Made by a program: the position numbers and the translations under genes
Assembly: GCA_944387865.1 (NCBI GenBank)
Contig: CALXGN010000013.1
Location: 1 to 64,000 of the forward strand
From: Scatomorpha stercorigallinarum
Lineage (GTDB): Bacteria > Bacillota > Clostridia > Oscillospirales > Oscillospiraceae
DNA: 64,000 nt
Direction: 5' to 3'
The notes under the pieces: model-generated
Seen by the model: only the letters and a program-made list of their open reading frames with translations
Told to the model about the DNA's origin: nothing
The model's database searches: none
Shown here: positions 8,583-17,108 of the stretch, piece after piece
Layout: each line of letters starts with the position of its first letter
How positions within the stretch are numbered: the stretch's first letter is position 1

Positions 8583-10532
8583 ATGAGCGAGGAGACCAAG
8601 AACGCCGCCGCGGGCGAGGAGCTCTCGGAGATCCTGCGCGTCAGGCGCGAGAAGCTGGACGAGCTGCAGAAGGCCGGCCGCGATCCCTTCCGGGAGACGC
8701 GATTTGACCGCAGCGCCTGGTCGGACGAGATAAAGGACGGCTACGAGCGCTTTGAGGACCAGACCGTGTCCGTCGCCGGGCGCATCATGTCCAAGCGCGG
8801 CATGGGCAAGGCCATATTCTGCCACATCAAGGACGACCACGGGCAGATACAGCTCTACGTCCGCTCGGACGCCGTCAGCGAGCAGGAATTCGCCGATTTC
8901 CGCAAGTACGACATCGGCGACATCATCGGCGTCACGGGCTATGTGTTCAAGACCAAAACCGGCGAGATCAGCGTCCACGTGCAGTCGCTGAAGCTGCTCG
9001 CCAAGAGCCTGCGCCCCCTGCCGGAGAAGTTCCACGGCATGACCAACGTGGAGCTCAAGTACCGCCAGCGCTATGTGGACCTCATCATGAGCGACGAGAG
9101 CCGCCGCAACTTCGTCATCCGCTCGAAGTTCGTCAGCTATGTGCGCCGTTTCCTGGAAGCGCGCGGCTTCATGGAGGTGGAGACCCCGGTGCTGAACACC
9201 ATCTCCGGCGGGGCGACGGCGCGGCCCTTCATCACCCACCACAACACGCTGGACATGGACATGTACCTGCGCATCGCCACCGAGCTGCCGCTCAAGCGGC
9301 TGATCGTCGGCGGCATCGAGCGCGTCTATGAGCTCGGGCGCATCTTCCGCAACGAGGGCATGGACACGCGGCACAACCCCGAGTTCACCACCGTCGAGCT
9401 CTATCAGGCCTACACGGACTATCACGGCATGATGGACCTCTTCGAGGAGCTGCTGAGCGGCGCCGCGATGGAGATACTCGGCACCTATGAGCTGGACTGG
9501 ATGGGCGAGCACATCTCCCTGGCCCCCGGCTGGCCGCGCCTGACGATGGCGGACGCCGTCAAGCAGTATGTGGGCATCGACTTCATGGCGATAAACGGCG
9601 ACGAGGAGGCCGTGGCCGCCGCCCGCGCCGCCGGCGTGGACATGGACGGCAAAGAGCCCACCTGGGGCCACGCGCTCTATGAGTGCTACGACCAGCTTGT
9701 GGAGGACAAGATCGTCCAGCCCACCTTCATCACCGACCACCCGGTGGACGTCTCCCCGCTGGCCAAGCGCAGCCCGCGCGATCCGCGCCTCACCGAGCGC
9801 TTCGAGCTCTTCATCTGCCGCAGCGAGATGGGCAACGCCTTCAGCGAGCTGAACGACCCCATCGACCAGAAGCAGCGCTTCCTCAAGCAGGTGGAGCTCC
9901 GCGCGAAGGGCGACGACGAGGCCGGCATGATGGACTACGACTTCATAAACGCCCTCGAATACGGCATGCCCCCCACGGGCGGCCTCGGCATCGGCATCGA
10001 CCGCTGCGTGATGCTGCTCACCGGCTGCGACTCGATACGCGACGTCATCCTCTTCCCCACCATGAAGCCGCTGGACGTGCAGAAGCAGCCCTCCCAGTCC
10101 CCCGCCGCCTGCGCGGAGGAGCCGCGGGCGGAGGAGCAGCAGGCGGAGGCCCCCATCGACTTCTCCAAGGTGGAGATCGAGCCGCTCTTTGCGGACTTCG
10201 TGGACTTTGAGACCTTCAGCCGCTCCGACTTCCGCGCCGTCAAGGTGAAGGCCTGCGAGGCCGTGAAGAAGAGCAAAAAGCTGCTCAAGTTCACGCTCGA
10301 CGACGGCAGCGGGACCGACCGCGTGATACTCAGCGGCATCCACGAGTACTACGAGCCGGAAGAACTGGTCGGAAAGACCTGCATCGCCATCACCAACCTG
10401 CCGCCGCGGAAGATGATGGGCATCGACTCCTGCGGCATGCTCATCTCCGCCGTACACCACGAGGAGGGCGAGGAGCGGCTGCACCTGCTGATGGTGGACG
10501 ACCACATCCCCGCCGGCGCGAAGCTCTATTGA
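8583..10532 (+). CDS. lysS: Lysyl-tRNA synthetase (class II) with C-terminal tRNA-binding domain
   Basis: A 649-residue enzyme that charges tRNA-Lys. The N-terminal OB-fold anticodon domain (about 55-150) and the class II catalytic core (about 175-500) are complete. Motif 2 is in ELGRIFRNEGMDTRHNPEFT and motif 3 in GGLGIGIDRCVMLLTG. After a Pro/Glu-rich linker (about 505-530) comes an extra OB-fold of about 110 residues (FSRSDFRAVKVKACE, SGIHEYYEPEELVGK, SCGMLISA). This is the EMAPII/Arc1p-like tRNA-binding domain normally found on MetRS. Usual bacterial LysRS is about 500 residues. Confidence 0.95.
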   Translation: MSEETKNAAAGEELSEILRVRREKLDELQKAGRDPFRETRFDRSAWSDEIKDGYERFEDQTVSVAGRIMSKRGMGKAIFCHIKDDHGQIQLYVRSDAVSEQEFADFRKYDIGDIIGVTGYVFKTKTGEISVHVQSLKLLAKSLRPLPEKFHGMTNVELKYRQRYVDLIMSDESRRNFVIRSKFVSYVRRFLEARGFMEVETPVLNTISGGATARPFITHHNTLDMDMYLRIATELPLKRLIVGGIERVYELGRIFRNEGMDTRHNPEFTTVELYQAYTDYHGMMDLFEELLSGAAMEILGTYELDWMGEHISLAPGWPRLTMADAVKQYVGIDFMAINGDEEAVAAARAAGVDMDGKEPTWGHALYECYDQLVEDKIVQPTFITDHPVDVSPLAKRSPRDPRLTERFELFICRSEMGNAFSELNDPIDQKQRFLKQVELRAKGDDEAGMMDYDFINALEYGMPPTGGLGIGIDRCVMLLTGCDSIRDVILFPTMKPLDVQKQPSQSPAACAEEPRAEEQQAEAPIDFSKVEIEPLFADFVDFETFSRSDFRAVKVKACEAVKKSKKLLKFTLDDGSGTDRVILSGIHEYYEPEELVGKTCIAITNLPPRKMMGIDSCGMLISAVHHEEGEERLHLLMVDDHIPAGAKLY

Positions 10533-10544
10533 TATTGATAACAT

Positions 10545-10574
10545 AAACCGGGCAGCCACATGGCTGCCCGGTTT
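10545..10574 (+). terminator. Terminator after lysS
   Basis: AAACCGGGCAGCCA / TGGCTGCCCGGTTT with a tight loop, 12 bases past the lysS stop. It is symmetric, so it may also serve the convergent gene at 10588-11088. Confidence 0.85.
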
Positions 10575-10587
10575 CCTGCTGTAGCGC

Positions 10588-11088
10588 CTATTCCCCGCCC
10601 CGGCGGCGTTTCGAGAGCTCCAGCCCTTCCTTGCCGCTGAGCCGCTCTATCTCCAGCGCGAGCACCGCCGTGCGCGCCAGGGAGCGGTCTATGGACTGCA
10701 TGAAGCGCTCCTCCGTGCTCTCCGGCGCGTATTTGCCCGCCAGCAGGCGCAGCGCGGCGGTCTTTTCCTCCGCGCCGGCCAGCTCGCGCACGCGCCCGAA
10801 GGCAATGACGCTGCGGTAATAAGTGGTGTATTCCTCGGCCACCACCTCGTCGCTGTCCACCACGCAGAAGGACGCCCGCGCGTCCTGCCGGACGGCGTCC
10901 AGCTTGTGGCCCTCACACGCGCAGTGAAAATATACCGTCCCGGCGCTGTACACAAAGCTCAGCGGCACGGCGTAGGGCCAGCCCCCGTCCCCGCTGACGG
11001 CCAGCACGCCGTGCGGGGCCCTTTCCAGTATCTCCTTGCAGGCCTCGTCCGGCAGGGCCTGCCCTTTCCTGCGCATTTCCCTGAACAT
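10588..11088 (-). CDS. Pyridoxamine 5'-phosphate oxidase-like FMN flavoprotein (NimA-like)
   Basis: A 166-residue single-domain protein with the split-barrel FMN-binding pattern. The N-terminus has the HGVLAVSGDGGWPYAVPLSFVY strand-turn-strand, followed by YFHCACEGHKLDA, VRQDARASFCVV and a TTYYRSVIAFGRV core. This matches the family that includes 5-nitroimidazole reductases (NimA). The physiological substrate is unknown and drug resistance should not be assumed. The start follows GGAGGGG. It stands alone between two terminators. Confidence 0.8.
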   Translation of the reverse strand: MFREMRRKGQALPDEACKEILERAPHGVLAVSGDGGWPYAVPLSFVYSAGTVYFHCACEGHKLDAVRQDARASFCVVDSDEVVAEEYTTYYRSVIAFGRVRELAGAEEKTAALRLLAGKYAPESTEERFMQSIDRSLARTAVLALEIERLSGKEGLELSKRRRGGE

Positions 11089-11170
11089 CGTATCCCCTCC
11101 TGCTGAGTTTTTACCAGCATAGCAAGGCCGGCGGCGCTTGTCAAGCCGCCGGGCGCCGGGGCCGCGAGAG

Positions 11171-11207
11171 AAAACGCCCGGCGGGAAGGCCCGCCGGGCG
11201 TTTTTTT
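11171..11207. terminator. Terminator, bidirectional, serving mainly the MFS operon
   Basis: AAAACGCCCGGCGGG / CCCGCCGGGCGTTTT with loop AAGG and a T7 run on the plus strand. The stop of the minus-strand gene is at 11206, so the stem begins immediately after it. Confidence 0.85.
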
Positions 11208-11511
11208 ATTCCTTGTCCGCCGTCTCGCGCCGGAGGGCCTCCAGACGCCGTGAGACCTCCTCTGCCGGCTCCTGCAGGCGCTTGAGCATATCTTCAAGCA
11301 TGAAGCGCGAGCCCGCCAGCGTGGCGTAGGTGGCGCTGCGCGCCTTGCCGGCGGCGGAGAGGTCCTTCAGGTTGAGCTTCACCAGCTCCAGCTCCAGCTC
11401 GATGCTCTCGTACTGGTCCTCGTAGCGGCCGAGGGCGGCGAGCAGCTCGGCCTCTCCCCTGCCCGCGGCCTCATACTCCCCGCCGGGCAGGCGTTTCGTC
11501 AGTCTTTCCAT
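11206..11511 (-). CDS. Small helical protein of unknown function downstream of the MFS gene
   Basis: A 101-residue, highly charged, probably all-helical cytoplasmic protein (several Leu/Glu heptad-like stretches between residues 24 and 95). I recognise no family; the opening MERLTKRLPGGEY is reminiscent of small phage-type proteins but this is weak. GAGGAG precedes the ATG. It starts 13 bases after the MFS stop codon and runs into a terminator, so it is the last gene of a two-gene unit. Confidence 0.6.
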   Translation of the reverse strand: MERLTKRLPGGEYEAAGRGEAELLAALGRYEDQYESIELELELVKLNLKDLSAAGKARSATYATLAGSRFMLEDMLKRLQEPAEEVSRRLEALRRETADKE

Positions 11512-11524
11512 GTGCTTTCTCCTC

Positions 11525-13045
11525 TCAGTTGCGGGCCTTTTTGGCCGGGATGGGGCGGTTGTCGCCGTGGCGCACGAACAGCATCGTCACGAAGGCCAGC
11601 AGGACGAAGGCCGCGCCGTAGGGGAACAGCGTGGTCATGCCCAGCTCGTCCATCATGAAGCCGGAGATGATGGGCGTGAGCGTCTGCGCGGCCATGCTGG
11701 CCGTGTAGTAGAAGCCCGTGTACTTGCCCACGTCGCCGCCGCGGGAGAGCTCGACCACCATCGGGTAGCTGTTGACGTTGATGGTCGCCCAGCCGATGCC
11801 GGCCGTGGCGAAGAGCAGGTTCATCACCATCACCGGGCTGCCGGCGCGGATGAAGCTGGCGGCGAGGAAGCTGCCGCCGAGGATGACGATGCCGATCAGT
11901 ATAGTCTTGCGGCGGCCGATGCGGCTGGCCAGCGCGCCCACGGGGATGTAGGCGACGATGGCCGCGCCGGTGGCTATCATCAGCGTCAGGTTGTAGTCCA
12001 GATCGAGCACGCTGGAGGCGTAGACCGCATATTTGCTGGTGACGGCGTTATAGCCGAAAAACCAGAACACGACGCTGGCCAGTATCAGGACAAGGCTGCG
12101 GAACTCGCCTTTGGAGAGGCGGCGGTCCCCGGCGTTGGGGTCGGCGTCCTCCTCCGTGGCGATGTTGTATCTGCGGCTCTCCTCGTGCATCTCGTGCACC
12201 AGCCGCGGCTCCTTCACCTTCCAGAGGAAGATGAACAGCGAGACGAGCATCAGCGCGCTCACCGACGCGAAGAAGAAGGTGTAGCTCATGAGGGCGTTCT
12301 CCGCCTTGCCGGTGCCGAAAACGGCGCCCAGGCCGAGGACGATGATGCCGCCGGCCGCGCCCATCAGGTTGATGACGGCGTTGGCCTTGCTTCGCAGGGG
12401 TTTTATCGTCACATCGGGCATCAGCGCCACCGCCGGCGAGCGGAAGGTGGCCATGCTGAGCAGTATCAGCAGCAGCACCGCGACGAAAAAGACGAGCGGC
12501 AGGTGGTCGTTCGCCGTGGCCTGCGCGGCGTAGGCCTGGCGCGCGGGCACCACATAGTTGGTATAGTCTGGATCGGCGCTGCCGTCGCTCTCCGTCATCT
12601 CGATGGCGGCGAATTCCTCGCGCGTGAACTCCTCCTGCACCACGAACTCCACGCCGTCCGGCGTGGTGGCCGTGAGGCTGGCGTCCCAGAGCGTCTCCTG
12701 CGCGGTGGGGTTATCGACAGCCACCGGCTGCAGCGCTTTGAGCTGCATGTCGTCGGCAAAGCTGAGCACGACGAAGAGGACGGAGGCGCAGACCGTGCCG
12801 AAGATGATATAGGGCGTGCGGCGGCCGCGCGGGCTTTTGCACTTGTCCGAGAGCGTGCCGAAGAGCGGCAGCAAAAAGAGCGCGAGCACGTTGTCCGCCG
12901 CCATGATGACGCCGGAGAGGCTCTGCGACATGCCGAACTTGTCCGTCAGTATCTTGGGGATGATGGTGTCATAGGCCTGCCAGAACGCCGTTATCAGGAA
13001 GAAGGCGAAGCCCACGAAGATGGTCTTTTTGTAATTCAGCTTCAT
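11525..13045 (-). CDS. MFS transporter (sugar/SLC45-like type)
   Basis: A 506-residue membrane protein with 12 predicted helices. The first half has the loop 2-3 motif GTLSDKCKSPRGRRTPYI and the second half the related SRIGRRKTIL, both standard for the major facilitator superfamily. The RGRRTPYI form is common in sugar transporters of the SLC45/GPH-like branch. An unusual extracytoplasmic insertion of about 80 residues (about 105-185) separates helices 3-4 from the next block. The substrate cannot be told. GGGAGG precedes the ATG. Confidence 0.85.
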   Translation of the reverse strand: MKLNYKKTIFVGFAFFLITAFWQAYDTIIPKILTDKFGMSQSLSGVIMAADNVLALFLLPLFGTLSDKCKSPRGRRTPYIIFGTVCASVLFVVLSFADDMQLKALQPVAVDNPTAQETLWDASLTATTPDGVEFVVQEEFTREEFAAIEMTESDGSADPDYTNYVVPARQAYAAQATANDHLPLVFFVAVLLLILLSMATFRSPAVALMPDVTIKPLRSKANAVINLMGAAGGIIVLGLGAVFGTGKAENALMSYTFFFASVSALMLVSLFIFLWKVKEPRLVHEMHEESRRYNIATEEDADPNAGDRRLSKGEFRSLVLILASVVFWFFGYNAVTSKYAVYASSVLDLDYNLTLMIATGAAIVAYIPVGALASRIGRRKTILIGIVILGGSFLAASFIRAGSPVMVMNLLFATAGIGWATINVNSYPMVVELSRGGDVGKYTGFYYTASMAAQTLTPIISGFMMDELGMTTLFPYGAAFVLLAFVTMLFVRHGDNRPIPAKKARN

Positions 13046-13124
13046 GTTTTACCTCCCCGGGGTGAAAAGTTCACATTTACAAGTTTATACTATTATCCGT
13101 CACAATTCAACACAAATTAAAGAT

Positions 13125-13153
13125 TTGACGTAAAGCTTACCGTGTTGTAAAAT
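13125..13153 (+). promoter_or_regulatory. Promoter of the GDPD gene
   Basis: TTGACG (13125-13130), 17 bases and TAAAAT (13148-13153). The predicted start is near 13160. A GCCGCGGCG/CGCCGCGGC hairpin follows at 13172-13192, then AGGAGG at 13196-13201. Confidence 0.7.
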
Positions 13154-13214
13154 GGACTTAAAAAAGAGAGGCCGCGGCGCTGCGCCGCGGCGGACAGGAG
13201 GTCTGGCCTGATCT

Positions 13215-14039
13215 ATGGGTAAAAAGCTCGCGCTCTGCCTGGGCGCTGCGGGCGTCGCCGCCGCCGGCGCGTTCGCGTTCCTCATCGCCCCCGGCCGCCG
13301 GGACGAGGGGCTTACCGCGCCCTTCTACGGCCGCAATTTCGCGCACCGCGGCCTGCACAAAATGGACAGGAGCGTCCCTGAGAATTCCATCCCCGCCTTT
13401 GACGCCGCCGCCCGCATCGGCTACGGCGTGGAGCTGGACGTGCGCTTGAGCGCGGACGGCGAGGTCGTGGTGTTCCACGACGACGACTTGAAGCGCATCT
13501 GCGGCGTGGACAGCCGCGTGGACGAGCTCAGCTGGGCTGAACTCAGCCGGTTGAACCTCTGCGGCACGCCCAACCGCATCCCCCTGCTCAGCGAGGTGCT
13601 CGCCGTCATCGACGGCCGCTGCCCCATCATCGTCGAGCTCAAGCGCAGCCGGCGGCACGCCGAGCTCTGCCGCAAGACTTACGACATCCTCAGCCAATAC
13701 CACGGCCGCTGGTGCGTCGAGAGCTTCGACCCGCGCATCGTGTTCTGGTTCCGCCGCCACGCGCCGCAGGTGCTGCGCGGGCAGCTCTCCGCGCGTATGC
13801 ACGAGCTGGCGCCGGGCTGCGGCAAGTTCCAGGCCTTCGCCCTCAGCCGCCTGCTGACGAACTTCATCGCCCGGCCGCACTTCATCGCCTATCAGGTGGG
13901 GCGCAAGCCGCTCTCCGTCCGGCTCTGCGAGCTGATGGGCGCCATGCGCGTCGGCTGGACCAGCCTGGAGTGGAAAACGGAGGAAAAATACGACGCCGTC
14001 ATCTTCCAGTACTACCGCCCGCGGGTGAAGTACAAATAA
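13215..14039 (+). CDS. Glycerophosphodiester phosphodiesterase family protein
   Basis: A 274-residue enzyme with an N-terminal membrane anchor (about 4-24) and a GDPD TIM barrel. The catalytic set is visible: H44-R45 in AHRG, E56-N57-S58, E73 and D75 in VELDVR, and H88 in VVFHDD. These bind the metal and hydrolyse glycerophosphodiesters to an alcohol and glycerol 3-phosphate. The AGGAGG site is 13 bases from the ATG, unusually far, but an in-frame stop at 13209 excludes any earlier start. The C-terminus is close to a mobile-element remnant on the other strand. Confidence 0.9.
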   Translation: MGKKLALCLGAAGVAAAGAFAFLIAPGRRDEGLTAPFYGRNFAHRGLHKMDRSVPENSIPAFDAAARIGYGVELDVRLSADGEVVVFHDDDLKRICGVDSRVDELSWAELSRLNLCGTPNRIPLLSEVLAVIDGRCPIIVELKRSRRHAELCRKTYDILSQYHGRWCVESFDPRIVFWFRRHAPQVLRGQLSARMHELAPGCGKFQAFALSRLLTNFIARPHFIAYQVGRKPLSVRLCELMGAMRVGWTSLEWKTEEKYDAVIFQYYRPRVKYK

Positions 14040-14049
14040 AAGGTTTGGC

Positions 14050-14510
14050 CGCTCGGGAAGAACGCCATAGGTGTCAACGGCTGCCTGATATTGCTCGGTG
14101 AGGCGTGCACTTTCGGGGTCAACAAAGCCAGTGGATGCAGCGCCAACAGACCTTTCGGAGTTGACATTTTGCCCAGAATCGGGTATAATATTTTTTACGA
14201 GGATATCGCCTTCCAGCGCCATAGGCAATTGGAGCCTATTAGCGAGGAGTGTTGCGATATCCTCGTTGTTTTTTATATAAAGTGGCATTTGCCCGCTTAA
14301 AAATTCCTCTATATCGCGCTTGCCGTATGCAGACGAAATGCGATTCTCAATTTCTATGTTGCCGCGCCTGTCAAGGTGAACAGGCACAATAACGCTGTTT
14401 CCGGACGTATCAAGCCATTCGGTTAATATAACAAAGCTGTTTGGTTGCGTCCTCGATGGATACACAGCCAGCGGGTCCGCGAGCTGGCTAAAGTCAAACG
14501 CCGGCCCCAA
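14050..14510 (-). pseudogene. Remnant of a large mobile-element protein (MuF-C-like segment)
   Basis: On the minus strand about 150 codons stay open and read like an internal piece of a big prophage or conjugative-element protein: LADPLAVYPSRTQPNSFVIL, then TEWLDTSGNSVIVPVHL, ISSAYGKRDIEEFL, LQLP and finally YQAAVDTYGVLPERP. This resembles the MuF-C-type domain and the YGxIPxGExP linker seen in such proteins. There is no ribosome site. The upstream end runs into the terminator at 14496-14525, and the downstream end meets the GDPD gene. Base composition is visibly more AT-rich than the flanks. Confidence 0.65.
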
Positions 14511-14525
14511 ATGGGGCCGGCGTTT
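14496..14525 (-). terminator. Terminator of the SLH/polysaccharide deacetylase gene
   Basis: AAACGCCGGCCCC / GGGGCCGGCGTTT, 13-bp stem with a 4-base loop, about 30 bases beyond the minus-strand stop at 14556. Confidence 0.8.
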
Positions 14526-14555
14526 ATTCCTGCGGTATCCGCGCCCTTCCGGCGC

Positions 14556-16337
14556 TCATTCGCTGTAGAGCTGCCAGTAACGCATGAGGATGGTGGCCAG
14601 CTGGGCGCGCGTGAGCATGTCCTTAGGCACAAGGCGGCCCTCCGTGTCGCCCTGCACGATGCCCAGGCCGTCCGCCCAGAGCACGGCCTCCACCGCCTCG
14701 GGATCGACCGCGTCCATGTCCGGGTAGGCGCCCTCGCCGGAGGCGGAGGTGTCGCCGCCGAGTATTTCCGTCACTTTATAGAGCGCCAGGAGCAGTTCCT
14801 CGCGCGTGGCGGGAAGATCGGGCAGGAATTCCCCGTCCTCCGCGCTCATAACGCCCTCGGAAACGCACCAGGCGGCCGCTTCGGCATACCACGCGCCGCT
14901 CTCCACATCGCTGAGACCCGCCGTGCCCGCCTGCGGCTCGCCGGCCATGCGGTGCATCAGCGTGGCCACCATGCCGCGGCTGAGCATGTCGTCTGGCGAG
15001 AACGTGCGGTTGGAGGTGCCGCGCAGCAGGCCGTTGACATAGGCGTAGTATACCGCGCCGGCAAACCAGCGCGTCCCGCCCACGTCGTCATAGGGGCTGT
15101 ACCAGCGGGCGATCTCCGCGCACTCCTCCGCCGTCAGCGAGCGCGTGTCCTCCGCGGCGTTGACGCCGTTGGCCGCGTCTTCCGCGTCGGCGGCGGCCAG
15201 GTATTCGGAGATGGGCGTGCCTTCCATGCGGCAGGGTCGGGACATGATGCGCAGCTGGCTGGCGGCGTCCGCGCCGTCCACGAAGTAGTTGGCGGCGGTG
15301 CCGCGGGCGTTGGCGCCGCCCATAAGTATCTGATAGCCCGTGTTGGCCAGTAACAGCGCGTCGCCCTCGCTGCTGCGGCGGGAGTATGGATAGGCCATGG
15401 TCGTGGGGGCGGCGCCCGTCCAGCCGCCGATGCAGCTGACGCAGAGGTCATAGTCCGCCTTCACCACGGCGGCGTACTCCTCGGCCGTCTCCCCTTCCTT
15501 CATGCTCGCGCCCGTGCGGCCGTCGTTGTTAAAGCGGTGCAGGCCGTAGGTGTGGCTGCAGAGGTTGATCTCGCCGCTGCGCTCCATCTCCATGAGCTCC
15601 TCCCAGACGCAGTAGGGCGCGCTCTGGCCCACGCGCGTGCCGCCTCCGTGCACCAGCTCCCAGGCGGAGTCGATGTTTTCGCCAATGAGGTTGAAGTCCG
15701 CCTTCGCGCGGTATTCGCGCAGCAGCGGCCAGCCGTTTTTGTAAACGCCCTCGGTGCCGTCGTCGATGGAGATGATGACGGCCTTCGGCGGCAGGGGCTT
15801 GAGGCCGTTGATATAGTCGATCACGTCGTCGGACGTGATGGTCGTGTAGCCGTTCTCACGCAGCCATGCGAGGTCGGCTGCGAAGTCGGCCGGCCGCAGG
15901 GAATACTCCTCGAACTCCACGCCCTGGGCCTCGTCGGCCTCGGTTATGAAGTTGTGGTACATGACGACCGACACCTTGCTCAGTTTCTGCCCGTTGGCGC
16001 CGGCCCGGATGGGCTCGCTGCGCGCGCCCGCCGTGCCGTCCGCCGCCACGCCCTCCACGGCATAGTACATGGCCGTGGGCCACTCGGCCTCCGCATCGCG
16101 GAAGGAGCCGCCCTCCGCCGTGCCGATGAGCTCGTATTCCCCGCCGGCGCTCGCCGAGCGGTAGATGTTGTAGGTATACCCGTCCTCCGCCTCCCAGATG
16201 AGCATGACGTTATTGGGGTCCTGCCATGTGGCGCTCTGCACGCTCCAGGCGGGCGCTTCGGCGGCGGACGCCCCCGTCAGCAGCAGGGAAAACGCCAGCA
16301 CGGCGCTCAGCAGCGCAGACAGCGTCCTCTTGACCAT
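14556..16337 (-). CDS. Secreted polysaccharide deacetylase with fibronectin-like and S-layer homology domains
   Basis: A 593-residue extracellular protein. It has a signal peptide (1-26, ending ASAAEAP) and a fibronectin type III-like domain (about 28-115, with YNIYRSASAGGEYELIG). A NodB-type deacetylase domain follows (about 118-360) with VVMYHNF and SIDDGTEG, which supplies the Asp pair, and HTYGLHRF. Three S-layer homology repeats sit at about 405-590 (WFAGAVYYAYVNGLLRG, WYAEAAAWCVSEGVM, VLWADGLGIVQG). The SLH repeats should anchor it to the cell wall, where it could deacetylate wall or capsular glycan. GGAGGAAAA precedes the ATG. Confidence 0.88.
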   Translation of the reverse strand: MVKRTLSALLSAVLAFSLLLTGASAAEAPAWSVQSATWQDPNNVMLIWEAEDGYTYNIYRSASAGGEYELIGTAEGGSFRDAEAEWPTAMYYAVEGVAADGTAGARSEPIRAGANGQKLSKVSVVMYHNFITEADEAQGVEFEEYSLRPADFAADLAWLRENGYTTITSDDVIDYINGLKPLPPKAVIISIDDGTEGVYKNGWPLLREYRAKADFNLIGENIDSAWELVHGGGTRVGQSAPYCVWEELMEMERSGEINLCSHTYGLHRFNNDGRTGASMKEGETAEEYAAVVKADYDLCVSCIGGWTGAAPTTMAYPYSRRSSEGDALLLANTGYQILMGGANARGTAANYFVDGADAASQLRIMSRPCRMEGTPISEYLAAADAEDAANGVNAAEDTRSLTAEECAEIARWYSPYDDVGGTRWFAGAVYYAYVNGLLRGTSNRTFSPDDMLSRGMVATLMHRMAGEPQAGTAGLSDVESGAWYAEAAAWCVSEGVMSAEDGEFLPDLPATREELLLALYKVTEILGGDTSASGEGAYPDMDAVDPEAVEAVLWADGLGIVQGDTEGRLVPKDMLTRAQLATILMRYWQLYSE

Positions 16338-16435
16338 ATCATTTTCCTCCTTGCCGCGCGCAGGCGCGCTTTCATATTATAAATTCTGTCATAAAAGATA
16401 TCACGCCCACGCGCTGCCCGTCAAGCCGCAGGCAC

Positions 16436-16470
16436 AAAAAAGCGGCCCCCTCCCAGGGGCCGCTTCCTTT
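16436..16470 (-). terminator. Terminator of the small secreted protein gene
   Basis: AAGCGGCCCC / GGGGCCGCTT stem with a T6 run on the minus strand, nine bases after the stop codon at 16479. Confidence 0.8.
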
Positions 16471-16478
16471 TTCGTATT

Positions 16479-16889
16479 TCAGGCGGACATGCGCTCGTAC
16501 TGGAAGGAGACGTCGATGACCACGTTCTCCGCGGGCATGGTGAAGAAATAGCTGCCGTCCTCCGCGCAGCTGACCTCCAGGCAGGCGCCGGCGGCGGTGA
16601 TGGCGGCGATGGAGGCGGTCTCGTAGCCGCCGTAAGGGCTGATGGTGAAGCTGACGGTGCTGCCCTCCGCGCTGTTGGAGGCGTTGGGCGTGACGGCCCC
16701 GCCGCGCTCGGCGTTGGCGGTGATCTCAAAGGTGCTGCCGCCGCTCTGCCCGTAGAGCTCGGGCAGGGCTCCCGCCACCGCATCCGGCCCGCCGTTGTTG
16801 CCGGAAGCCGTCGTGGGGAAGGAGAGAACGGAGAAACAGAGCACCGCTATGAACATCAGCATCGGAAGCGTAACGCTGTTCTTCTTCAT
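16479..16889 (-). CDS. Small secreted protein with an InlB/bacterial-repeat-like domain
   Basis: A 136-residue protein: signal peptide (MKKNS, hydrophobic 8-27, cleavage near TASG) and then one repeat-like beta domain. The features TFEITANAERGGAVTPNA, GSTVSFTISPYGGYETASI and YFFTMPAENVVIDVSF correspond to the divergent bacterial/InlB B-repeat pattern found in surface proteins. The start at 16889 has GAGG 11 bases upstream; the longer frame to 16970 reads through promoter-like AT-rich DNA. It may be released or wall-bound; no anchor is visible. Confidence 0.75.
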   Translation of the reverse strand: MKKNSVTLPMLMFIAVLCFSVLSFPTTASGNNGGPDAVAGALPELYGQSGGSTFEITANAERGGAVTPNASNSAEGSTVSFTISPYGGYETASIAAITAAGACLEVSCAEDGSYFFTMPAENVVIDVSFQYERMSA

Positions 16890-17056
16890 CGTGGCAGGGA
16901 CCTCGCTTTGATTAACATAATACTTATTGGTAATATAATGATACTTGTAATTATGTAAATTTGCAACCAAAAATTCAGATACACTTGGTTACAAAATGTA
17001 CATAATAATTACGAATCCTTTTCGCGCCCACATGCGTTCCGTATCAATTTGGGCGC

Positions 17057-17086
17057 AAAAAAGCCGCCGGCCATAGCGGCCGGCGG
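17057..17086 (-). terminator. Terminator of the EIIC-like gene
   Basis: CCGCCGGCC / GGCCGGCGG stem followed on the minus strand by a T6 run, about 20 bases past the stop at 17109. Confidence 0.85.
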
Positions 17087-17108
17087 ATCTGCCGGGTATT
17101 TATGTTTT

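Noticed and set aside
8037..10559. 840-codon minus-strand frame opposite greA and lysS
   Set aside because: It is antisense to two well-recognised genes, is extremely rich in Val/His/Ala/Leu as expected from the reverse of GC-rich codons, and has no ribosome site or domain.
10588..11088. Calling this a nitroimidazole-resistance gene
   Set aside because: Only the general FMN split-barrel fold is supported; many relatives have no known link to drug resistance.
16890..17040. Extending the small secreted protein to an ATG at 16970
   Set aside because: The added 27 residues (Asn/Tyr-rich) come from AT-rich promoter-like DNA and would place a hydrophilic segment before a normal signal peptide.
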